From Actinomycetes bacterium (lineage in GTDB: Bacteria > Actinomycetota > Acidimicrobiia > Acidimicrobiales > RAAP-2), in NCBI GenBank assembly GCA_021802025.1, contig JAKABC010000029.1, positions 1 through 13,763 of the forward strand: 13,763 bases of DNA, written 5' to 3'. Of this stretch, positions 6,224-13,096 are shown piece by piece. The position numbers and the translations under genes were made by a program. How positions within the stretch are numbered: the stretch's first letter is position 1; every line of letters begins with the position of its first letter. Under the pieces are notes generated by a model. It saw nothing but the letters and a program-made list of their open reading frames with translations. It had not been told where the DNA came from and did not search any database.

Positions 6224-7681
6224 ATGGGACTCATGGACGGCGCGCCCTGGGGGGGCCAGATCTTCACCGGCGGGTGGGTCGCCGGCTCGGGCGGCGAGTA
6301 CCGGGTTACCGAGCCCGCGACCGGTGACGCGCTCGGATCCGTCGGCCTCGCCACACCCGCCGACGTCACCGCGGCCACGGCCCGGGCCGTCGAGGCCCAG
6401 CGGGCCTGGGCCGAGCTCGCCTTCAATCAGCGCGCGGCGGTGTTGCGCCGGGCCGGCGACATCTTCGTCGCGAATCACCCCGAGATCGCCGAGTGGATCG
6501 TCCGCGAGTCCGGCGCGATCGGTCCTAAGAGCGACCTCGAGGTCCACGTCGCGGCCGAGGAGTGCTACGAGGCCGCAGCGATCGCCTCGCACCCCATCGG
6601 CGAGATCCTGCGCTCGGAGATGCCCCGACTAAGTTTCAGCCGTCGGGTGCCCGTAGGCGTGGTGGGCGTGATCGCGCCGTTCAACTTCCCCCTCATCTTG
6701 TCGATCCGCTCGGTCGCCCCGGCCCTTGCGCTCGGCAACGCCGTGATCTTGAAGCCCGATCCGCGCACCGCCGTGTGCGGCGGAGTGGCCCTGGCGCGCG
6801 TCTTCGAAGAGGCCGGTCTGCCGGCCGGGCTCTTCAGCGTCCTGCCCGGGGGCGCCGACGTCGGCGAGGCGCTCGTGGTCGAGCCGTCGGTCCGGGTCAT
6901 CGCCTTCACGGGCTCGACGGCCGCTGGCCGCAAGGTCGGAGCGCTCGGAGCCCAACACCTCAAGCGCGTCCATCTCGAACTCGGTGGGAACTCCGCCCAG
7001 ATCGTCATGGGCGACGTCGACGTGGAGAGGGCCGCCTCGGTGGGGGCCTTCGGCTCGTTCTTCCACCAGGGCCAGATCTGCATGACGACCGGACGCCACA
7101 TCGTGGACGCGACGATCGCGAACGACTACGCGGCGGCCCTGGCCGAGCACGCCAAGAACCTGCCGGTGGGCGACCCCAAGACCGGTCAGGTCGCCCTCGG
7201 TCCGCTGATCGATGAGCGCCAGCGCGACCGGGTGCACGCCATGGTCTCGGACACCGTGGCGGCCGGCGCCACGGTCGCGGCCGGTGGCTCCTTCGAGGGG
7301 CTCTTCTACAAGCCGACCGTCCTCACCAACGTGCCGCTCAGTGCGCCGGCCTACGCCGAAGAGGTCTTCGGCCCGGTCGCGCCCGTCGTGCCCTACCACT
7401 CGATCGACGAGGCCGTGGCCCTCGCCTCGGCCTCGCCCTACGGACTGAGCTTCTCGATCCTGGCTGGCGACGGGCTGAAGGCGCTCGAGGTCGCCGGCCG
7501 CATCCCCTCGGGAGCGATCCACATCAACGACATGACCGTGGCCGACGAGGCCACGATCCCCTTCGGCGGATTCGGCGTCTCGGGGAACGGCTCGCGCATG
7601 GGCGGCCTCGCCAATCTCGAGGCCTACACCGAGCGTCAGTGGGTCACCGCCCAGAGCGAGCTGCCCGCGTACCCCTTCTAG
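6224..7681 (+). CDS. NAD(P)-dependent aryl-aldehyde dehydrogenase (benzaldehyde/vanillin dehydrogenase-like)
   Basis: A full-length aldehyde dehydrogenase (485 aa). Catalytic features are Asn 154 in IAPFNFPLILSIR, Lys 177 in VILKPDP, FTGSTAAG (228-235), Glu 252 in HLELGGNSAQIV, and the nucleophile Cys 286 in FHQGQICMTTGRHIV. EEVFGPVAPVVPY and the ending PFGGFGVSGNGSRMGG are also family-typical. The opening WGGQIFTGGWVAG and EPATGDALGSVGLA, and the QICMTTGR active site, match benzaldehyde/vanillin dehydrogenase-type members rather than betaine-aldehyde or semialdehyde enzymes. It would oxidise an aromatic aldehyde to the acid for the Rieske enzyme or PobA (inference). ATG 6224 has a purine-rich GAGAGGGGG just upstream; the in-frame ATG at 6233 is less well placed. 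It appears monocistronic, ending at a hairpin shared with pobA. The exact aldehyde is unknown. Confidence 0.9.
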   Translation: MGLMDGAPWGGQIFTGGWVAGSGGEYRVTEPATGDALGSVGLATPADVTAATARAVEAQRAWAELAFNQRAAVLRRAGDIFVANHPEIAEWIVRESGAIGPKSDLEVHVAAEECYEAAAIASHPIGEILRSEMPRLSFSRRVPVGVVGVIAPFNFPLILSIRSVAPALALGNAVILKPDPRTAVCGGVALARVFEEAGLPAGLFSVLPGGADVGEALVVEPSVRVIAFTGSTAAGRKVGALGAQHLKRVHLELGGNSAQIVMGDVDVERAASVGAFGSFFHQGQICMTTGRHIVDATIANDYAAALAEHAKNLPVGDPKTGQVALGPLIDERQRDRVHAMVSDTVAAGATVAAGGSFEGLFYKPTVLTNVPLSAPAYAEEVFGPVAPVVPYHSIDEAVALASASPYGLSFSILAGDGLKALEVAGRIPSGAIHINDMTVADEATIPFGGFGVSGNGSRMGGLANLEAYTERQWVTAQSELPAYPF

Positions 7682-7700
7682 AGCCCTCGCTCGCGGGCTC
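7681..7700. terminator. Candidate bidirectional terminator hairpin between the aldehyde dehydrogenase and pobA
   Basis: GAGCCC (7681-7686) and GGGCTC (7695-7700) form a perfect 6-bp G/C-rich stem around an 8-base loop. It spans the whole 17-base gap between the convergent genes and reaches into both stop codons. There is no T-tract on either side, so intrinsic termination strength is uncertain; U-poor hairpins are commonly proposed for high-GC bacteria. Confidence 0.5.
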
Positions 7701-8895
7701 AGTCGTCCCCGAGGTCGATGCTCGACAGGTCGACGTAGTTGCGCGCCAGGGTCTCGGTGGCCGAGCGGACGGACACGGCCTGGCGCAGCCGGGCGAGCTG
7801 AACGCCGTTCTCGAAGTCGTCGCTCGGGTGGGGGTGGAGCATCTGGGTCATGTAGGTGGAGAACTCCTCGGCCCGCCAGATCCGCCGCAGACACGCGTCG
7901 GAGTACGCGTCGAGGAGTCGGCCGTCACCCTCTAGCACCTGGGCCACGAGGGCCGGCGTGAGCCGACGCACGTCGGCGAGCGCGAGGTTCATCCCCTTGG
8001 CACCCGTGGGCGGCACGATGTGGGCCGCGTCCCCGGCGAGCACGAGACGTCGGTAACGCAGGGGGGCGCGCACGATCGAGCGCATCGCCGTGAGCGAGCG
8101 CTCGACGACCGGGCCCTGCTCGATCGTGGGCATCTCGGCGGTCGCGGGACGGGCGTTAAGCTCGCTCCAGATCCGGTCGTCCGACCAGTTCTCAAGCGAC
8201 TCGCTCGGGTCGACTCCGAGGTAGAGGCGGCTGATGGTCGGCGAGCGCATCGAGTAGAGGGCGAATCCCCGCTCGTGGCGGCAGTAGATCAGCTCCTCGG
8301 TGGCCGGCGCCGCCTCGGCGAGGATGCCCAGCCACGCGTAGGGATAGGTGCGCGTGGCGACGCTGAAGACTCCCTCGGGCACGCACCGGGCCGCCACGCC
8401 GTGGGCGCCGTCGGCGCCCACGACCCAGTCGGCCTCGACCCGCACCGGTCCCTCGGGACCCGTCGCGACCACGACCGGCCGGTCCTGGCCGAGCCCCTCA
8501 ATCGCCTCGACCTCGGTCTCGAACAGCAGGGGGCGGCCCGACTCGAGGCGCAGTCGGTTGAGGTCCTTCACGAGCTCGGTCTGGCCGTAGACCGTGATCG
8601 GGTGACCGTCGTAGAGCTCGGAGAGCGGGACGCGATGGGAGCGGCCCTCGAAGCGCAGCTCGATGCCGTGGTGCACGAGGCCCTGGGAGCGCATGCGCTC
8701 GCCCACCCCGATTCCGGCGAGAAAGTTGGCGATCCCGTACTCGATGACCCCGGCCCGCACGCGCTGCTCGACGTAGGCGCGGCTGCGCCGCTCCAGCACG
8801 AGGGTCTCGACTCCGGCACTCTCGAGGAGGTGCCCCAGCACGAGGCCGACCGGGCCCGCGCCAACGATGGCCACCGGAACTCGAATCGTCTCCAC
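7699..8895 (-). CDS. pobA: 4-hydroxybenzoate 3-monooxygenase (p-hydroxybenzoate hydroxylase)
   Basis: A flavin monooxygenase converting 4-hydroxybenzoate, O2 and NAD(P)H to PCA (398 aa; the Pseudomonas enzyme has 394). Seen: FAD-binding VGAGPVG (11-17), GADGAHG (160-166), and LAGDAAHIVPPTGAKGMNLA (286-305). By alignment from memory to Pseudomonas PobA, substrate and active-site residues are kept: R47 (R44), Y204 (Y201), S215 and R217 (S212, R214), Y225 (Y222), P296-T297 (P293-T294) and Y387 (Y385). Differences near the active site are Y214 (C211) and L224 (Y221). For the cofactor region ERRSRAYVEQR, Gln34 is replaced by Arg 37 while R36, Y41, H165 and R272 are kept. The start is GTG 8895, with GGGAGGG just upstream. 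It is divergent from the lig operon, which consumes its product. Confidence 0.95.
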   Translation of the reverse strand: METIRVPVAIVGAGPVGLVLGHLLESAGVETLVLERRSRAYVEQRVRAGVIEYGIANFLAGIGVGERMRSQGLVHHGIELRFEGRSHRVPLSELYDGHPITVYGQTELVKDLNRLRLESGRPLLFETEVEAIEGLGQDRPVVVATGPEGPVRVEADWVVGADGAHGVAARCVPEGVFSVATRTYPYAWLGILAEAAPATEELIYCRHERGFALYSMRSPTISRLYLGVDPSESLENWSDDRIWSELNARPATAEMPTIEQGPVVERSLTAMRSIVRAPLRYRRLVLAGDAAHIVPPTGAKGMNLALADVRRLTPALVAQVLEGDGRLLDAYSDACLRRIWRAEEFSTYMTQMLHPHPSDDFENGVQLARLRQAVSVRSATETLARNYVDLSSIDLGDD

Positions 8896-8916
8896 GCGCC
8901 CTCCCGCTCGCCGCAG

Positions 8917-8946
8917 AACCTACCGCGAGCGACCTGGGGGTGTTTG
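8917..8946 (-). promoter_or_regulatory. Candidate pobA promoter
   Basis: On the minus strand a TAGGTT -10 box (8922-8917) fits TANNNT; 18 bases upstream is a weak -35-like CAAACA (8946-8941). Transcription would start near 8910, leaving a short leader with the GGGAGGG ribosome site. Only moderate resemblance. Confidence 0.28.
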
Positions 8947-8952
8947 CCAGGT
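8932..8952. promoter_or_regulatory. Inverted repeat ACCTGG-N9-CCAGGT, candidate shared operator for pobA and the lig operon
   Basis: ACCTGG (8932-8937) and CCAGGT (8947-8952) are perfect 6-base inverted half-sites in a 21-bp span, in the 129-base divergent region between pobA and ligK. The right half overlaps the candidate -35 box of ligK, and the repeat also covers the candidate -35 of pobA, so one dimeric regulator could control both directions. The regulator family cannot be told from the site. Confidence 0.4.
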
Positions 8953-8972
8953 GCCCTGCGACGTGCCACAGT
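8944..8972 (+). promoter_or_regulatory. Candidate promoter of the ligK-ligB operon
   Basis: TTGCCA (8944-8949) matches five of six -35 consensus bases; CACAGT (8967-8972) follows after 17 bases and keeps the key A2 and T6 of a -10 box. Transcription would begin near 8979, giving a leader of about 45 bases before ATG 9025. Confidence 0.35.
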
Positions 8973-8983
8973 GGGTGGACCAC
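8966..8983. repeat. Two abutting 9-bp palindromes, CCAC-A-GTGG and GTGG-A-CCAC
   Basis: CCACAGTGG (8966-8974) and GTGGACCAC (8975-8983) are each perfect palindromes with a central A and lie directly side by side, over the candidate -10 box and start point of the ligK promoter. They may be a second protein-binding site or a stem in the leader. Short enough that chance cannot be excluded in G+C-rich DNA. Confidence 0.3.
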
Positions 8984-9015
8984 GGCGTCCGCGCTGAGGC
9001 GTGGGCCGCGTAACC

Positions 9016-9020
9016 GGAGG
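9016..9020 (+). promoter_or_regulatory. Ribosome binding site of ligK
   Basis: GGAGG lies 4 bases before ATG 9025 and decides this start over the in-frame GTG at 9001, which would place the Shine-Dalgarno sequence inside the coding region. Confidence 0.7.
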
Positions 9021-9024
9021 ACCT

Positions 9025-9711
9025 ATGGCCGTCGTCGTCACGAATACGCCCCGGACTCCGCTCACTCTGGTCGAGGAGTTCGCGGTCCTCGGGGTCGCTA
9101 CCGTCCACGAGGCGCAGGGCCGCACCGGGCTGCTCCACCACCGTCTGCGGCCGATCTACCGGCCCATCCACGTCGCGGGCACCGCCCTCACCTGCGAGGT
9201 CGCCCCCGGCGACAACTGGTCCATCCACGTCGCGGCCGAGCAGGCCCGCCCCGGCGACGTCCTGGTCGTCACACCCACGAGCCCGTGTGACGACGGCTAC
9301 TTCGGTGAGCTGCTCGCCACGAGTCTCCGAGCCCAGGGGGTGCGCGGCCTCGTCATCGACGCGGGCGTGCGCGACGTCGCCGAGCTGACCGCCATGGGAT
9401 TCCCCGTGTGGTCGAGATCGGTGAGCGCCCAGGGAACCGTGAAAGAGACCCCCGCCAACGTTCAGACCCCCGTGGTCGTCGCCGGACAACGCGTCGAGCC
9501 GGGCGACCTCATCGTCGCCGACGACGACGGCGTCGTCGTCGTCGCGCGCACCCGGGCCAAGGAGGTGCTCGAGGCCGCGCGGGCCCGCGAGGCCAGCGAG
9601 GCCGTCAAGCGCGCCCGCCTCGCCGCGGGCGAGCTGGGTCTCGATCTCTACGCGATGCGCGAACGTCTCACTGAGCGGGGCCTCACCTACCGCGCGTACG
9701 ACGGGGCATGA
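9025..9711 (+). CDS. ligK: 4-carboxy-4-hydroxy-2-oxoadipate aldolase (RraA-like fold)
   Basis: A class II, metal-dependent aldolase (228 aa) that cleaves 4-carboxy-4-hydroxy-2-oxoadipate to pyruvate and oxaloacetate, the last step of PCA 4,5-cleavage. The sequence follows LigK/GalC/ProA-type aldolases closely: GVATVHEAQGRTGLL (23-37), PGDNWSIHVAAEQARPGDVL (61-80), DGYFGELLATS (90-100), VIDAGVRDV (110-118) with the catalytic Arg 116 and metal-binding Asp 117 of the family, GFPVWSRSVSAQGTVKE (125-141) and IVADDDGVVVV (163-173). The ending GELGLDLYAMRERL is also typical. ATG 9025 is supported by a GGAGG site. It is first in the plus-strand operon, and its stop overlaps the next start as ATGA. 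General RraA proteins lack this full pattern, so the assignment is firm. Confidence 0.94.
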   Translation: MAVVVTNTPRTPLTLVEEFAVLGVATVHEAQGRTGLLHHRLRPIYRPIHVAGTALTCEVAPGDNWSIHVAAEQARPGDVLVVTPTSPCDDGYFGELLATSLRAQGVRGLVIDAGVRDVAELTAMGFPVWSRSVSAQGTVKETPANVQTPVVVAGQRVEPGDLIVADDDGVVVVARTRAKEVLEAARAREASEAVKRARLAAGELGLDLYAMRERLTERGLTYRAYDGA

Positions 9712-10805
9712 ACGACCAGCGGGCCATCGCCTGTTCGGTGCTGCGCGGGGGCACCAGCAAGGGCCTCTACTTCCGCTCCGAGGACCTGCCCGAGGAGCGC
9801 TCCGCGCGCGACCGGGTCCTTCTCGCCGCCTTGGGCTCGCCCGACCCGCGCGAGATCGACGGGATGGGCGGTGCCCACCCCCTCACCTCGAAGGTCGCGG
9901 TGGTGCGCCGCTCGAGCCGACCCGGCACCGACGTCGACTACCTCTTCTTGCAGGTGTGGCCCGATCGGCCCGAGGTCTCCGACGCCCAGAACTGCGGGAA
10001 CCTCCTCGCGGGCGTCGGCCCCTTCGCCCTCGAGGAGGGCCTCGTCGACCCCAGCGGCGAGATCACCGAGGTGCGGATCTGGATGGAGAACACTCAGAGC
10101 CGTGCCGTCGCGCGCGTCCACACCCCCGGGGGGGTCGTGCGCTACGGCGGCGACGCGCACATCGACGGCGTGCCCGGCACCCACGCGCCGATCCCTATCG
10201 AGTTCCTCGACGTCGCCGGCTCATCGTGCGGGGCTCTCCTGCCGACGGGACGAGTGCGCGACGTCGTCGCGGGCCACGAGGTGACCTGCATCGACAACGG
10301 CATGCCGGTGGTCTGTGTGCGCGCCGCCGACCTGGGTCTCTCCGGCGAGGAGTCCCCGACCGAGATCGAGGCGCGCCCCGAGGTTCGCCAGCGCGTCGAG
10401 GCGCTGCGGCGGGCCTGTGGCCCGCTGATGAACCTCGGTGACGTCGCCGACTCGACCGTCCCCAAGGTGAGTCTGCTCTCGAGCGCCCGCCACGGCGGAG
10501 CGCTCTCCACGCAGACCTTCATCCCTCACCGGGTCCACGAGGCGATCGGGGTGTTCGGGGCCGTCTCGGTGGCCACGGCCTGCGTTCTCCCGGGTTCGGT
10601 CGCGGCCGACGTGGCGGGCATCGCCCCGGACCCCGGCGAGACCACCCTCGACATCGAGCACCCCTCCGGCTACTTCTCGGTGACTCTCGAGGTGGCCAAC
10701 GGGCCCTCGGGTCCGACCGTCGCGCGCGCCGCCTTGCTGCGCACGGCGAGGCTCTTGATGCGCGGCGCGGTGTACGTGCCCGACGCGATCTGGGGGGACC
10801 GGTGA
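9708..10805 (+). CDS. galD: 4-oxalomesaconate tautomerase/isomerase, PrpF family (GalD/LigU type)
   Basis: A PrpF-family protein of the diaminopimelate-epimerase fold (365 aa). Seen: VLRGGTSKGLYFRSEDLP (11-28), IDGMGGAHPLTSKVAVV (50-66), DAQNCGNLLAGVGPFALEEG (92-111) and DNGMPVVCVRAADLGLSG. Lys 62 and Cys 96 fit the catalytic Lys/Cys pair known in PrpF and LigU, with the same 34-residue spacing. In this operon it should act on 4-oxalomesaconate between LigI and LigJ. Two reactions are known in this family: keto-enol tautomerisation (GalD) and 1,3-allylic double-bond isomerisation (LigU). Pairing with LigJ, rather than with GalB, favours LigU-like activity, so the symbol galD is a family label. 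It overlaps ligK (ATGA) and ligJ (GTGA). Confidence 0.88.
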   Translation: MNDQRAIACSVLRGGTSKGLYFRSEDLPEERSARDRVLLAALGSPDPREIDGMGGAHPLTSKVAVVRRSSRPGTDVDYLFLQVWPDRPEVSDAQNCGNLLAGVGPFALEEGLVDPSGEITEVRIWMENTQSRAVARVHTPGGVVRYGGDAHIDGVPGTHAPIPIEFLDVAGSSCGALLPTGRVRDVVAGHEVTCIDNGMPVVCVRAADLGLSGEESPTEIEARPEVRQRVEALRRACGPLMNLGDVADSTVPKVSLLSSARHGGALSTQTFIPHRVHEAIGVFGAVSVATACVLPGSVAADVAGIAPDPGETTLDIEHPSGYFSVTLEVANGPSGPTVARAALLRTARLLMRGAVYVPDAIWGDR

Positions 10806-11821
10806 TCATCGACTGCCACGGCCACTACACGACGGCTCCCGCGGCCCACACCGCGTGGCGCGCCGCGCAGGTCGCGGCCTTTGCCGAGGGGCGGACCGCC
10901 CCGGCCTACCCGGTGATCGGCGACGACGAGATCCGCGAGACTATCGAGGCGAACCAGCTGCGACTCCAACGCGAGCGCGGGGCCGACTTGACCCTCTTCT
11001 CGCCTCGGGCCTCGGCGATGGAGCACCACGTCGGCGACGCGTCGGTGAGCCTCGCCTGGTCGCGAGCGTGCAACGACCTGATTGCCCGGGTGGTCGCCCT
11101 CTTCCCCGAGAACTTCGCCGGGGTCGCCATGCTCCCCCAGTCTCCCGGCACGGACCTCACCGCGTCGGTCGCCGAACTGCGCCGGTGCGTTGAGGAGTTG
11201 GGGTTCGTCGGCTGCAACCTCAACCCCGACGTGAGCGGCGGGCGCTGGGACGGCCCGCCGCTCACCGACCGCTACTGGTATCCGATCTACGAGGACATGG
11301 TCGAACTCGACGTGCCGGCCATGGTCCACGTCTCGTCGAGCTGCAACCCGAACTTCCACGCGACCGGCGCGCACTACATCAACGCCGACACCACGGCCTT
11401 CATGCAGCTCATCCAGGGCGATCTCTTCGCCGACTTCCCCACCCTTCGCCTGGTGATTCCCCACGGCGGGGGGGCCGCGCCCTACCACTGGGGCCGCTAC
11501 CGCGGGCTGTGCGACATGCTGGGACGTCCACCCCTCGAAGAACACGTCATGGACAACGTGTTCTTCGACACCTGCGTGTACCACCAGGCAGGTATAGACC
11601 TGCTCCTCGAGGTGGTCGACCCGGCGAACGTCCTGTTCGGCTCGGAGATGCTCGGCGCGGTGCGGGGGGTCGACCCACGCACGGGCCACCACTACGACGA
11701 CACCAAGCGCTACCTCGACGCCACCACACTGAACGCCCCCGCACGCCGGGCGATCGCCGAGGGTAACGCCCGGCGCGTCTACCCGCGCCTCGACGCGTAC
11801 CTCCAGGCCCTCGGACGATGA
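10802..11821 (+). CDS. ligJ: 4-oxalomesaconate hydratase, amidohydrolase family
   Basis: A cytoplasmic hydratase forming 4-carboxy-4-hydroxy-2-oxoadipate (339 aa, close to the Sphingobium LigJ length). The match to LigJ runs throughout: MIIDCHGHYTTAP start, LTLFSPRASAMEHHVGD (63-79), FPENFAGVAMLPQSPG (101-116), NLNPDVSGGRWDGPPLTDR (139-157), ADTTAFMQLIQGDLFADFP (195-213), IPHGGGAAPYHWGRYRG (219-235) and GSEMLGAVRGVDPRTG (280-295). Metal ligands expected for LigJ are present as His 6, His 8, His 176 and Glu 282. The start is GTG 10802, overlapping the previous stop as GTGA, with a GGGGGG purine run just upstream. Distinct from GalB, which belongs to the PIG-L family. Confidence 0.95.
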   Translation: MIIDCHGHYTTAPAAHTAWRAAQVAAFAEGRTAPAYPVIGDDEIRETIEANQLRLQRERGADLTLFSPRASAMEHHVGDASVSLAWSRACNDLIARVVALFPENFAGVAMLPQSPGTDLTASVAELRRCVEELGFVGCNLNPDVSGGRWDGPPLTDRYWYPIYEDMVELDVPAMVHVSSSCNPNFHATGAHYINADTTAFMQLIQGDLFADFPTLRLVIPHGGGAAPYHWGRYRGLCDMLGRPPLEEHVMDNVFFDTCVYHQAGIDLLLEVVDPANVLFGSEMLGAVRGVDPRTGHHYDDTKRYLDATTLNAPARRAIAEGNARRVYPRLDAYLQALGR

Positions 11822-12714
11822 CCCCGGCCTTCACCATGGACCCGGGCTGGCTCGTCTACTGTCCGAGCCCCTCCCGACCGACCCTCGTCCTGCCCGAGGG
11901 GGCCGTCGACGCGCACTGCCACGTCTTCGGGCCGGGCGACCGCTTCCCCTACGCCCCCGAGCGCAAGTACACGCCCTGCGACGCCGGCAAGGACGCCCTC
12001 TTCACGCTGCGCGACCACCTGGGCTTCACCCGCAACGTGATCGTCCAGGCCACGTGTCACGGCGCGGACAACTCGGCGATGATCGACGCCCTGTGCGCGA
12101 GCGACGGGCGGGCCCGAGGCGTGGCGACGGTGCGACCCGACGTCTCCGACGGGGCCCTTGGTGAGATGCACGAAGCCGGCGTGCGCGGCGTCCGGTTCAA
12201 CTTCGTGCGCCGACTCGTCGACCCCAAGCCCGACGACTACTACCGCTCGATCGTCGAGCGGATCGCGCCGCTCGGCTGGCACGTCGTCATCTACTTCGAG
12301 CCCGCCGACCTCGCGGAGCGCTGGGACCTCTTCACCACCCTCGGGGTGCCGGTCGTCGTCGATCACCTGGGCCGCCCCGACGTAAGACTGGGCGTCGACG
12401 GACCGGAGTTCGGCCTGTTCTTGCGCTTCATGGAGGAGAACGAGCACGTCTGGGCCAAGCCCACCTGCCCCGAGCGGCTCTCGGTCACCGGGCCGCCCTA
12501 CGACGACGTCGTGCCGTTCATGCGCCGGGTGATCGAGGAGTTCAGCGATCGCGTGCTCTGGGGCACCGACTGGCCCCACCCGAACCTCACCCGCGAGATG
12601 CCCGATGACGGGTGGCTCGTCGACTACATCGCGCGGGTGGCCGTGAACGAGGACCTCCAACGTAGACTCCTCGTCGACAACCCGACGCGGCTGTACTGGG
12701 GGGACGATGGCTGA
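11818..12714 (+). CDS. ligI: 2-pyrone-4,6-dicarboxylate lactonase
   Basis: An amidohydrolase-superfamily lactonase (298 aa) hydrolysing 2-pyrone-4,6-dicarboxylate to 4-oxalomesaconate. Seen: VDAHCHVFGPGDRFPYAPER (30-49), FTLRDHLGFTRNVIVQATCH (62-81), VRGVRFNFVRRLVDPKPDD (122-140), GWHVVIYFEPADL (153-165), VVDHLGRPDVRLG (180-192) and RVLWGTDWPHPN (245-256). His 33, His 35, His 183 and Asp 251 correspond to active-site residues of Sphingobium LigI. It overlaps ligJ as ATGA and ligA by 8 bases (12707-12714). Its substrate is normally made by LigC, which is not in the window. Confidence 0.95.
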   Translation: MTPAFTMDPGWLVYCPSPSRPTLVLPEGAVDAHCHVFGPGDRFPYAPERKYTPCDAGKDALFTLRDHLGFTRNVIVQATCHGADNSAMIDALCASDGRARGVATVRPDVSDGALGEMHEAGVRGVRFNFVRRLVDPKPDDYYRSIVERIAPLGWHVVIYFEPADLAERWDLFTTLGVPVVVDHLGRPDVRLGVDGPEFGLFLRFMEENEHVWAKPTCPERLSVTGPPYDDVVPFMRRVIEEFSDRVLWGTDWPHPNLTREMPDDGWLVDYIARVAVNEDLQRRLLVDNPTRLYWGDDG

Positions 12715-13096
12715 GCGACCCGACTTCGACGACATCCCTGGCACGACGGTCTTCACGGCCGAGCGCTCCCGCCAGGGGTTCCACCTCAACCAGTTCTGCA
12801 TGAGCCTCATGAAGCCCGAGAACCGCGCCCGCTTCAAGGCCGATGAGCGCGCCTACCTCGACGAGTGGCCCCTCACCGAGGCCCAGAAGGCGGCCGTCCT
12901 CGCCCGCGACTACAACGCCGCCATCGCCGAGGGTGGCAACATCTACTTCCTCGCCAAGATCTTCGCCACCGACGGCAAGTCCTTCGCCGACGCCGCGGCC
13001 AACATGACCGGCATGACCCCCGAGGCCTACCGCGAGATGATGCTCCACGGCGGCCGCTCCCCCGAGGGAAACCGTTCTCGAAGGGAGGGGCGCTGA
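12707..13096 (+). CDS. ligA: Protocatechuate 4,5-dioxygenase alpha subunit
   Basis: The small subunit of the PCA 4,5-dioxygenase (129 aa; Sphingobium LigA has 139). The match is strong: FDDIPGTTVFTAERSRQGFH (7-26), LNQFCMSLMKPENRARFKAD (27-46), AYLDEWPLTEAQKAAVLARD (49-68), YNAAIAEGGNIYFLAKIFAT (69-88) and MTGMTPEAYREMMLHGGRSP (99-118). The alpha subunit carries no iron ligands but helps form the active-site pocket with LigB. The N-terminus is about ten residues shorter than in Sphingobium, beginning just before the conserved FDDIPGT. ATG 12707 lies 3 bases after a run of six G. It overlaps the end of ligI by 8 bases and touches ligB as TGATG. Separate alpha and beta genes mark the classic LigAB rather than a fused gallate dioxygenase. 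Confidence 0.95.
   Translation: MAERPDFDDIPGTTVFTAERSRQGFHLNQFCMSLMKPENRARFKADERAYLDEWPLTEAQKAAVLARDYNAAIAEGGNIYFLAKIFATDGKSFADAAANMTGMTPEAYREMMLHGGRSPEGNRSRREGR
13081..13090 (+). promoter_or_regulatory. Ribosome binding site of ligB
   Basis: AAGGGAGGGG lies 5 bases before ATG 13096, inside the last codons of ligA. This is the strongest internal ribosome site seen in the operon and suggests efficient LigB synthesis alongside LigA. Confidence 0.65.

Noticed and set aside
6224..7681. The aldehyde dehydrogenase as the missing ring-cleavage semialdehyde dehydrogenase (LigC)
   Set aside because: LigC belongs to the Gfo/Idh/MocA family. This protein is a classic Cys/Glu aldehyde dehydrogenase of the benzaldehyde/vanillin type, and it lies in a separate transcription unit from the lig operon.
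6629..7894. Long minus-strand open frame opposite the aldehyde dehydrogenase (421 codons)
   Set aside because: His/Arg/Gly/Asp-rich antisense shadow with no domain; it would also run through the predicted terminator and into pobA.
9519..9541. Perfect 10-base inverted repeat CGACGACGAC-GGC-GTCGTCGTCG inside ligK
   Set aside because: It is the codon-level result of the conserved protein motif ADDDGVVVVA of RraA-like aldolases (Asp GAC codons followed by Val GTC codons), so no extra regulatory role is needed to explain it.
9025..9711. Reading this gene as the RNase E inhibitor RraA or a demethylmenaquinone methyltransferase-like protein
   Set aside because: The fold is shared, but the PGDNWSIHVAAEQ, GVRDV and C-terminal GLDLYAMRERL pattern and the lig operon context identify the aldolase LigK.
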